Of a DNA stretch of 64,000 bases, positions 19,054 through 26,311 are shown piece after piece. The notes below the pieces were generated by a model. That model did no database searches, had not been told where the DNA came from, and worked only from the letters and a program-made list of their open reading frames with translations. The first letter of the stretch is position 1, and each line of letters begins with the position of its first letter. Source of the stretch: an uncultured Lachnospiraceae bacterium (GTDB taxonomy: Bacteria > Bacillota > Clostridia > Lachnospirales > Lachnospiraceae); NCBI GenBank assembly GCA_947173495.1, contig CAMWFQ010000002.1, positions 124,001 to 188,000 on the forward strand, given 5' to 3'. The position numbers and the translations under genes are program-made.

Positions 19054-19137
19054 TTCTGCGCTGCTTTTTGCGCATATCGAGTTTGTGGCAAGCAACGCGC
19101 AGACACAAATCTCGCGATTGAAAATTTTAATTTTCAA
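19050..19137 (-). repeat. 88-bp structured dispersed element, copy 2
   Basis: Reverse complement matches 13131-13218 with 6 mismatches. It lies between the upstream ATPase gene and the NikB-like gene, supplying the ATPase stop codon and ending on the permease ATG. Confidence 0.9.
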
Positions 19138-20032
19138 TCTTTTCCTCCCCTTTCCTCACCAGATGATCCGGTGATATTTCCACCATTTCTCCTGGCCATT
19201 CAAACAGAGCCGGATCATATTCCTGCCATACTCTGTGCCGCTCCCTGCGTGGATCCGGGCAGGGAATCGCACTCAGCAGCGCCTTCGTATAGGGATGGAG
19301 CGGATTTTCGAACAGCTCTCCGGAAGGCGCCGTCTCCACCAGCCGTCCCCGGTACATCACGCCCACTCTGTCGCACAGATATTTTACCACCGAAAGATCA
19401 TGTGCAATAAACAGAATGGAAAACCCATGCTCTGACTGAAGATGCTTAAACAAATTGAGGATCTGGGCCTGAATTGATACATCCAGAGATGCCACCGGCT
19501 CGTCTGCAATCAAAAGAGCCGGTTCCATAGTGAGCGCACGGGCAATGGCGACTCTCTGCCGCATCCCGCCTGAAAGCTGGGAAGGGTACCGGTCCAGGTA
19601 AGAGGCTTCCATCCCCACATAGTGAAGCTGGAATTCCGCCTCTCTGCGAAGAGAACCCCTGGGCGGCCTGATATGATGAATTTCCATCGGTTCTGCAATA
19701 ATTTCCGCAACCTTCATCCTTCCGTTCAGACTGGAGGCGGAATCCTGAAAGATCATCTGACGCGAGGTCTGAAGCATTTTCTTATTCCTGCGGTATGCTT
19801 TCGGGTCACAGATATCGATTCCCCGATACAGAATCTTTCCGGAAAAAGGGCGGTAAATATTCATCAGGCAGTACGCCGCCGTAGATTTGCCGCAGCCTGA
19901 TTCGCCTACCAGTCCGAAAATTTCTCCCCTGCGGATCTGAAAGGACAGATCGTCCACCGCCCTGATCTTTATCTTTGAATTGATTTTAAAATAATGGGTC
20001 AGATGCTGCACATCCAGAAGAACCTCACACAC
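19127..20032 (-). CDS. ABC transporter ATP-binding protein, OppF/DppF/NikE family
   Basis: 301 aa; Walker A GLVGESGCGKST, signature LSGGMRQR, Walker B LLIADEPVASLD, C-terminal oligopeptide/nickel-type extension (NPLHPYTKALLSAIP). Confidence 0.95.
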   Translation of the reverse strand: MCEVLLDVQHLTHYFKINSKIKIRAVDDLSFQIRRGEIFGLVGESGCGKSTAAYCLMNIYRPFSGKILYRGIDICDPKAYRRNKKMLQTSRQMIFQDSASSLNGRMKVAEIIAEPMEIHHIRPPRGSLRREAEFQLHYVGMEASYLDRYPSQLSGGMRQRVAIARALTMEPALLIADEPVASLDVSIQAQILNLFKHLQSEHGFSILFIAHDLSVVKYLCDRVGVMYRGRLVETAPSGELFENPLHPYTKALLSAIPCPDPRRERHRVWQEYDPALFEWPGEMVEISPDHLVRKGEEKIEN

Positions 20033-21080
20033 TGTTTTCTCCTCCCCCTTCAGGTCTGTTTCCGGATAACATATCCGGCCAGGCTAAGGATATATTCTCC
20101 ATCGAAGGAGCGCGGGGATCCAGAAGCCAGGTAGCTGCATAATGGGTATCGCTGATCCGGAACATCGGCGGCTCCTTCTCATAGTCAATGGCCAGCGCAT
20201 ACTCATTTCGACAGGCAAAGGCATCTCCCCGGGGCAGACGGGTCAGAGAAGGCGGCATGCCGGGAATGGTATACAGCTCCTCCCCTTTTTCTGCAAAAAA
20301 GGGGAGCGAGCGCAACAGTCCCCGGGTATAGGGGTGACGCGGATCATAAAAGATATCCTCGCTGGTGCCTGTCTCTATGATTTTACCGGCGTACATCACT
20401 GCGATCCGGTCCGCCACCCTGGCCACCACGCTCAGATCATGGGATACCAGCAGCGTTGCTGTTTTCAGCTTCTTCTGAATCATTAACAGCAGATCCAGGA
20501 TCTGTGCCTGAACCGTTACATCCAGCGCCGTGGTAGGTTCGTCCGCCAGCAGAATACCGGGGTCGCAGGCCAGTGCAATCGCCATAACACTGCGCTGACG
20601 CATTCCTCCCGAAAAATGACAGGGATACATTTTACAGCGCTTTTCCGCCTCCGGGATCCCAGTCAGGTCCATAAGTTCCAGCACCCGCTTCAACACTTCC
20701 TCCCGCTTCATCTTCGGATAGCGGACACGCACAGCCTCTCCGATCTGTTCTCCCACAGATACTGCCGGATTTAAGACGGTCATGGGATTCTGAAAAACCA
20801 TGGAAAAAAGCCTGCCGCGCAGCCGCTCCATCTCTTTCTCCCGATAGTCCGTGATATCCTTACCTGCTGCCAGGATCCTTCCGTTTTTGATCCGGGCATT
20901 TTCAGGCAACAGCTTCATAATGGTTTTGCACAGAACACTTTTTCCACATCCCGATTCTCCTACGAGCGCCAGCACCTCGCCCGGATATAAAGAAAGATTC
21001 ACATTTCTCAGTGCCTTAAGCTCCCCCTGACTGGTATCAAAACTGACGGAAAGATCTCTGATCTCTAAAAGCGATTCCAT
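20025..21080 (-). CDS. ABC transporter ATP-binding protein, OppD/DppD/NikD family
   Basis: Walker A ALVGESGCGKS, signature FSGGMRQR, LLADEPTTALD, DPRHPYTRGLLRSLP. TAATG overlap with the upstream SBP stop sets the start at 21080. Confidence 0.95.
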   Translation of the reverse strand: MESLLEIRDLSVSFDTSQGELKALRNVNLSLYPGEVLALVGESGCGKSVLCKTIMKLLPENARIKNGRILAAGKDITDYREKEMERLRGRLFSMVFQNPMTVLNPAVSVGEQIGEAVRVRYPKMKREEVLKRVLELMDLTGIPEAEKRCKMYPCHFSGGMRQRSVMAIALACDPGILLADEPTTALDVTVQAQILDLLLMIQKKLKTATLLVSHDLSVVARVADRIAVMYAGKIIETGTSEDIFYDPRHPYTRGLLRSLPFFAEKGEELYTIPGMPPSLTRLPRGDAFACRNEYALAIDYEKEPPMFRISDTHYAATWLLDPRAPSMENISLAWPDMLSGNRPEGGGENSV

Positions 21081-22621
21081 TATTCCTCCATGCTCCACTC
21101 CGTAATATTCCAGAAAATCCCCACTCCATGATGTCCCATGACCTTATCGGCATCAATCCCTTTCAGCCGGGCATCCGCCACATAATCTGCATCCACATAG
21201 CAGATAAAGGCAAATGCCGGATCCTGCGCCAGCGCTTTCTGAAACTGGTCATAAGCCTTCCCACGCTCCTCCGGATCATCTGTCTGTCTTGCCAGGGTCA
21301 GATACCGGTCAACCTCCTGATTAGAATAAGCCGAGTAATTGGCGCCCTTATCCGTCCCAAATACTTTATAGGTATGATCATCCGCATCAAAGGGACTTCC
21401 CCAGCCAATCAGGTATGCTTCCTGCCTTTCCCAGTCCACCCGGACCGGAATCTCCACACTGCAGTTTATCCCGATCTCCTGAAGCTGCTGTGCGGCGGCC
21501 TGGGCCATATCAAGACGGACCTGATCGCCTTCTCCCACACTGATCACAAAGCCGACCTCTTCTCCATTCCGCTCATAAAATCCTTTTTCCCCCATAATGC
21601 AGCCGGCTTCCTCCAGTATCTGTCTGGCCTTTTCCGGATTATAGGCGTATTGCTCCACTTCTTCACAATTATAAATATTGCGCTGCAGGGGACCATAAGC
21701 CGTAATCCCATGTCCCAGCAGTACGGTATCGAGTATGGCCTGACGATCCAGGCCATAGCAGATAGCCGGAATCAAATCCCGGTTGGCTTTCCAGTACTCA
21801 TTCCTGAAGTTAAACAGGATTCCTCTGTAATCGGATGTCTTCATACGATAGACTCTGTAGTCCGGATTATCTTCAAATACCATGGAATCTCTTGGCGTCA
21901 GCAGCGCCAGATCCAGCTCCCCGGCCTGCAGCTGCATGGCTTTCGCATTATCGTCCATCACAATCTTAAAGACAATCGTTTCAATCTCCGCCGCTCCCTT
22001 AAAATACGCTTCATTCCTCACCAGCGTGATCGCCTGCCCCTCATCCCAGCTCTTGAGTCTGTAGGGGCCGGTTCCCACGGGATTACGGAAAAAATCCGAC
22101 TCCTGCATATCTTCCCCCTGCAGGCAGTGCTCTGGCAAAACCGGTATCGCCATATAATCAAGAAACGCCGCATTGGGCGCCGCCAGCCGGAACGATATGG
22201 TATGCTCATCCAGTACGCTGATCTCCTGCACATCCTCATAATTGGCCGCATTTTCAGAACCATTCTCCGGATCCTTAATGGCTTCTATGGTGAACATCAC
22301 ATCCTTCGCCGTAAAGGGCACGCCATCATGCCACTTTACATCCTCCTCCAGATAAAAGGTATAAGTACAGGATGCCTCGTCAAAAGTCCACTTGCTCGCC
22401 AGACCCGGAATCACCTGATTCTTCCCATCATGAGCCGTCAGCCCGTCAAACAGAAGCAGATTGATTTCCCCATGCTCGTCCATCGCCGGATTCATACGCG
22501 TATAGTCGCCGCTGCCATACACCAGCACGGAGCCCTTCTCCTCCTCCCTGCCGCAGGCGCAAAGGCCTGACAGCATCGTAATCAGCATCAATAATACTGC
22601 TGTTTTTCCCGTCTTTCTCAT
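21080..22621 (-). CDS. ABC transporter substrate-binding lipoprotein, family 5 (peptide/nickel type)
   Basis: 513 aa; lipobox-type signal (LITMLSGLCAC), SBP_bac_5 features (LASKWTFDEASCTYTFYLEEDVKWHDGVPFTAKDVMFTIEAI, NPVGTGPYRLKSW), C-terminal GHHGVGIFWNI. Confidence 0.95.
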   Translation of the reverse strand: MRKTGKTAVLLMLITMLSGLCACGREEEKGSVLVYGSGDYTRMNPAMDEHGEINLLLFDGLTAHDGKNQVIPGLASKWTFDEASCTYTFYLEEDVKWHDGVPFTAKDVMFTIEAIKDPENGSENAANYEDVQEISVLDEHTISFRLAAPNAAFLDYMAIPVLPEHCLQGEDMQESDFFRNPVGTGPYRLKSWDEGQAITLVRNEAYFKGAAEIETIVFKIVMDDNAKAMQLQAGELDLALLTPRDSMVFEDNPDYRVYRMKTSDYRGILFNFRNEYWKANRDLIPAICYGLDRQAILDTVLLGHGITAYGPLQRNIYNCEEVEQYAYNPEKARQILEEAGCIMGEKGFYERNGEEVGFVISVGEGDQVRLDMAQAAAQQLQEIGINCSVEIPVRVDWERQEAYLIGWGSPFDADDHTYKVFGTDKGANYSAYSNQEVDRYLTLARQTDDPEERGKAYDQFQKALAQDPAFAFICYVDADYVADARLKGIDADKVMGHHGVGIFWNITEWSMEE

Positions 22622-22639
22622 TATTTTTCCGTTTCCTTT

Positions 22640-22790
22640 CTTTTTTCCGAATCGGGCAGGGAGGTTTTCTCCCTACTCGCGCGCCGGGCACCCGTCAGCT
22701 TTTGCTGACATTTTCCTTTGGGTGCCCGTGTGCATAAAAAGGAAGACACACAGCTTCTTTTCCAAGAAGTCATATGTCTTCAGAACATAC
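22640..22790 (-). promoter_or_regulatory. Structured leader with stacked hairpins upstream of the SBP gene
   Basis: Minus strand: GAAGACA/TGTCTTC enclosing CTTCTT/AAGAAG; CGGGCACCC/GGGTGCCCG enclosing GTCAGC-aaaa-GCTGAC; AGGGAG/CTCCCT. Confidence 0.6.
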
Positions 22791-22932
22791 TTTTCCCTAT
22801 TTTACAGGAAACGTCATAATGAAAAATGGATGACCTTTCCCGTCATTTATAAAAAAACATTCAACAAATACCGTACTTCCGATACATCCGAAGCTTCTGC
22901 TTCTTTCCAGCCGCTTCCTGCGGACTATTCTA

Positions 22933-23364
22933 CTATAACGTATCAGCCGCCAGTTTGTCAATCCCTTCGACCGCCTCCTGGATCAGGCGGGAAACATTAT
23001 AATCCGACACCCCCACAATCCTGCAGCCACAGTGTTGAAACGGGATCATAATCTTTGATGCCCGGCTCTGGGCTACCGCCAGCGCCATCCCCGGCGTCAC
23101 TTCTCCCAGCATGGAATCTGCAATCACAATCCCAATCGGTCCCACAATAATATCCGCATTGCGGCATCCCACTACCACTGCATTTTCTCCGGTTGCCCCG
23201 CCGTCTGCTCCTGCCTTGAGCATTGCCGCTGTTGCAGCGCTGTTTGTACCTGCCGCCGTCACATAAGCGAAAGGGAGCCTCTGCTTTATAGCCGTAACCA
23301 GCTGCCGCCCCACTCCTCCGCCCTGGGCGTCGATCACTAATATCTTTATCCCATCCTTCTTCAT
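22933..23364 (-). CDS. DUF3842 family protein
   Basis: IKILVIDAQGGGVGRQLVTAIKQRLP...AAMLKAGADGGATGENAVVVGCRNADIIVGPIGIVIADSMLGEVTPGMALAVAQSRASKIMIP. SD-supported ATG at 23364; an upstream in-frame ATG at 23460 has poor RBS support. Confidence 0.85.
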   Translation of the reverse strand: MKKDGIKILVIDAQGGGVGRQLVTAIKQRLPFAYVTAAGTNSAATAAMLKAGADGGATGENAVVVGCRNADIIVGPIGIVIADSMLGEVTPGMALAVAQSRASKIMIPFQHCGCRIVGVSDYNVSRLIQEAVEGIDKLAADTL

Positions 23365-23477
23365 CTCCAAAACTCCCTCTCCTCTTCGTAATCTTATCAC
23401 AACAGCACACACCAAAAAGCATGATATCAATGTGAGCATTATACCGCAAAGATACCGCATGATGCAATGACCTGTTT

Positions 23478-24797
23478 TTAATCCTCCCGCACCCGGATCC
23501 GGAACACTCTGCTGTTGTACACGTTTCCATCCTCTCCCACCGCTACGATCCGAACATCCAGCCCCTGGCAGGGCAGTCTCTTTGCCGGGAGCTCAAACCG
23601 GACACTGGTATCTGTAGCATAGACCGCATCGTTTTTCAGCAGCAGCTTTCTTCCCTGATCATCCCGCATCTCCACCCACAGAGCCGTCCCCTCCTCTTCC
23701 GCGCATGCGGAAGCAGTATTAGCACAAAGCGTCGGAAAAAGAAGAAGACCAGCGGTCAGGGAGAGCAGGACAGAGAGCAGACCGGAGAACGGTTTCCGGG
23801 TCAGCCAGATATTTTTCTCCTGCCTTAACAGATACTGTTTGTTTTTACGTCTGCCGGATAATACAAGATACATAAGAAGGGTAAACATAAGAGAAAAAAG
23901 AGGTCTTTCAAGATAAGGGAAAGGGAACTGTTCTTCAGGAATCCCCCGAAGCAAAGGCCGGATAAAGCAGAAAGCCGTTATACCGCTGCAAAGAAGGATC
24001 AGAATCTGCCTGCACAAATACAGGCCTCTGAGAAACGGATTGGCCGCGCCGATTCCTTCCAGCTCACGCCAGAGCTCCTCCACCGACTGATACCTTCCGC
24101 CCGATTCCGGAGCCGTACATTTCCGGATCACCTTATCCAGTGCTGCCGGAAGGCTTCTGTCGTACTCGCCCACGGGACGCCTCTCACAGGGCGGATGCGC
24201 AGGATTGGCGCCTGTAAGCATTTCATGGAGCACCGCTCCCAGTCCATACACATCCCAGGTCACGTCTCCTCTGGCATTCTGCCACTGCTCCGGCGGGCTG
24301 TAGCCTGCCGTACCGACGCACAGCTCCCGGTCTGCGCTCCCCTTCTCACAACGGAGCGCTCCTCCAAAGTCGATCAGTTTCAAGCGTCCATCCTGGCGGA
24401 TCATAATATTCTCCGGTTTCAAATCCCGGTAGATTACCGCCGGGTGCCTGCTGTGAAGATAACTTAAAATGCTGCACAGCTCTCCCGTCCACTTGAGCGC
24501 CTGAGCCTCCGGCACTCTTTTATAGCGTTCCAGATACTGCCGAAGCGACATACCTTCAATATATTCCATCACCAGAAAAGTACTCTCCTCCTGTCTGAAA
24601 CAGTCATAAATTCCCGGCAGCCCCGGATGCTCCAGCTCCTTCAGCAATTCGATCTCCGCAAGGAGAAATTCTGTCCTGCTCTCCTTCAATACCACCGGCC
24701 GGTCCAGATTCAAATCCCTGGCAAGGTACACCTTCCCCATACCGCCGCTCCCGATCAGAGAGCATACTTCATACTTGTGTAACAAAATTTCCTGCAT
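23478..24797 (-). CDS. Serine/threonine protein kinase with transmembrane segments and a short extracytoplasmic C-terminus (no PASTA repeats)
   Basis: 439 aa; IGSGGMGKVYLARD, VVLKES, VIYRDLKPENIM, KLIDFGGA, GTAGYSPPEQ, then TM helices and a C-terminal beta-rich region. Confidence 0.95.
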   Translation of the reverse strand: MQEILLHKYEVCSLIGSGGMGKVYLARDLNLDRPVVLKESRTEFLLAEIELLKELEHPGLPGIYDCFRQEESTFLVMEYIEGMSLRQYLERYKRVPEAQALKWTGELCSILSYLHSRHPAVIYRDLKPENIMIRQDGRLKLIDFGGALRCEKGSADRELCVGTAGYSPPEQWQNARGDVTWDVYGLGAVLHEMLTGANPAHPPCERRPVGEYDRSLPAALDKVIRKCTAPESGGRYQSVEELWRELEGIGAANPFLRGLYLCRQILILLCSGITAFCFIRPLLRGIPEEQFPFPYLERPLFSLMFTLLMYLVLSGRRKNKQYLLRQEKNIWLTRKPFSGLLSVLLSLTAGLLLFPTLCANTASACAEEEGTALWVEMRDDQGRKLLLKNDAVYATDTSVRFELPAKRLPCQGLDVRIVAVGEDGNVYNSRVFRIRVRED

Positions 24798-24806
24798 AAA
24801 TCTCCT

Positions 24807-25068
24807 ATTCCAGTTCCGCAGCTTCCCTCCGGTGCCCCTTTACCTGGCACAAATTTTCAGTCACATTCTGTGCCTGCTAATTGTGCCGGGCTCCTTCGGT
24901 TCGCTGCTGTTTTTGATTCCAGTTCCGCAGCTTCCCTCCGGTGCCCCTTTACCTGGCACAAATTTTCAGTCACATTCTGTGACTGCTAATTGTGCCGGGC
25001 TCCTTCGGTTCGCTGCTGTTTTTATTATTCCAGTTCTGCAGCTTCCCTCCGGTGCGCTGCTGTTTTTA
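24807..25068. repeat. Array A of the ~109-bp repeat: units 24807-24915, 24916-25024 and truncated 25027-25068
   Basis: Direct copies of ATTCCAGTTCCGCAGCTTCCCTCCGGTGCCCCTTTACCTGGCACAAATTTTCAGTCACATTCTGTGNCTGCTAATTGTGCCGGGCTCCTTCGGTTCGCTGCTGTTTTT. The third unit has an internal deletion. Confidence 0.95.
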
Positions 25069-25212
25069 TAGTGAACGACAAAAATTTGGGTTTTTGGCGT
25101 TCACTGCGCCGATTTTGCGCTGCGTGAAACGCGGCATTTACCTTTGCAAAATCGTGCGCATCCCCCGGCGCGAGTTATAGTGAACGACAAATTATTTTGT
25201 CGTTCACTATAA
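25066..25212. mobile_element. MITE-like element with 17-bp terminal inverted repeats
   Basis: TTATAGTGAACGACAAA (25066-25082) ... TTTGTCGTTCACTATAA (25196-25212). Internal inverted repeats AGTGAACG/CGTTCACT and CGATTTTGC/GCAAAATCG. The right end is embedded in a perfect 25-bp hairpin at 25167-25220. Confidence 0.65.
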
Positions 25213-25244
25213 CTCGCGCCGTTTGGTTACATCCTGCGCACCTT

Positions 25245-25952
25245 TCAGCCTGTTGTCAGGTATATGGCCGAGAGATTGTCCTGCTCTCCTTTACGCCCGG
25301 CAGAGCGCCCCAGCTCCCGCAGCCGCCTCTCGATCTGCTCTTCCCGGTTCACCTCTTCCGGCGCAAGCACCTGCGGAGCTTCCTCACCGAAGGTTCGATA
25401 AAAGCCGTCTGTACACAGCAGAAAGCCGCTCTTTTTTCGAAGCCTGCCAAAAGAAACTGCCGGATACTGAAACGGAAAACTTCCCATACACTTCAGAAGG
25501 CCGCCGTCCGGGGCGGAATGATCTTCTGTCAGAAGCTTCATCCTTCCCTTTCTGCACAGATAGATCCTGCTGTCTCCCAGATGAAAGATCATATAGCGCT
25601 TTTTCCAGACAAACAACAGGGACACTGTGGCTCCCAGCCTGAATTCCTCCCGCTCCCCATAGCGGCGCAGCTCTTCATTCATACTGTGAAAACAGCGAAG
25701 AAGACTGTTTTTTATGGCCCTTTTCCCCCGCCTTCTCCCCACCAGAGAGACCAGCTGTCCGTAAAAATTCTCCACCAGCTTCTCCGTAATAAACCCGCTG
25801 GCAATCTCCCCTCTCATAAGTCCCCCTATCCCGTCGCTGACTACTGCAAGCGCCACTCTGCCCTGACAGGTCAGTACCTGCTGAAAGGTAAGAGAGTCCT
25901 GATTGATGCTTCTCCCGCCCTGATCCCAATATACTCCGGATACAATCTTCAA
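25245..25952 (-). CDS. PP2C-family serine/threonine protein phosphatase
   Basis: 235 aa; GVYWDQGGRSINQDSL, LAVVSDGIGGLMRGE, FHLGDSRIYL, LLCTDGFY, DNLSAIYL. TTG start at 25952 with AGGAG SD. Confidence 0.93.
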   Translation of the reverse strand: MKIVSGVYWDQGGRSINQDSLTFQQVLTCQGRVALAVVSDGIGGLMRGEIASGFITEKLVENFYGQLVSLVGRRRGKRAIKNSLLRCFHSMNEELRRYGEREEFRLGATVSLLFVWKKRYMIFHLGDSRIYLCRKGRMKLLTEDHSAPDGGLLKCMGSFPFQYPAVSFGRLRKKSGFLLCTDGFYRTFGEEAPQVLAPEEVNREEQIERRLRELGRSAGRKGEQDNLSAIYLTTG

Positions 25953-25968
25953 TCTTTTGTGCTCCTAT

Positions 25969-26199
25969 ATTCCAGTTCCGCAGCTTCCCTCCGGCGCCCC
26001 TTTACCTGGCACTAATTTGCAGTCACATTCTGTGCCTGCTAATTGTGCCGGGCTCCTCCGGTTCGCTGCTGTTTTTATTTTTCCAGTTCCGCAGCTTCCC
26101 TCCGGCGCCTCTTGTCTGGCACAAATTTTCAGTCACATTCTGTGCCTGCTAATTGTGCCGGGCTCCTCCGGTTCGCTGCTGTTTTTGATTCCAGTTCCG
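25969..26199. repeat. Array B of the ~109-bp repeat: units 25969-26078 and 26081-26187, and a truncated 12-bp start 26188-26199
   Basis: Same consensus as array A; both arrays flank the PP2C gene. Confidence 0.95.
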
Positions 26200-26229
26200 T
26201 CGCAATGTTTATTCATTATATAATCTCAC

Positions 26230-26293
26230 AAAAAAAGAATCCATTATACAAAACTGCCAAAATCATAATTTTGGTAATCCTGTACATGGATTC
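26230..26293 (-). terminator. Terminator downstream of rseP
   Basis: Minus strand: GAATCCAT ... CCAAAAT-tatg-ATTTTGG ... ATGGATTC followed by TTTTTTT. Confidence 0.75.
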
Positions 26294-26311
26294 CATGTGA
26301 TATTCTATTAA

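Noticed and set aside
21128-22570. 480-aa plus-strand ORF
   Set aside because: Lies fully antisense to the substrate-binding protein gene, whose family motifs are clear; the translation looks like a reverse-frame artefact.
23365-23460. Hydrophobic N-terminal extension of the DUF3842 protein
   Set aside because: ATG at 23460 has no credible SD, while ATG at 23364 has GGAG-type sequence upstream and begins at the conserved IKILVIDAQGG core. Not fully excluded.
24807-26199. Possible CRISPR array
   Set aside because: Repeated units are ~109 bp, directly adjacent, with no short repeat/unique spacer alternation and no cas genes; a PP2C gene lies between the two arrays.
24775-26300. ORFs 24775-25071, 25957-26223, 26043-26300
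   Set aside because: They translate the non-coding repeats (LPSGAPLPGTN-QSHSV... periodic peptides); no start signals or family similarity.
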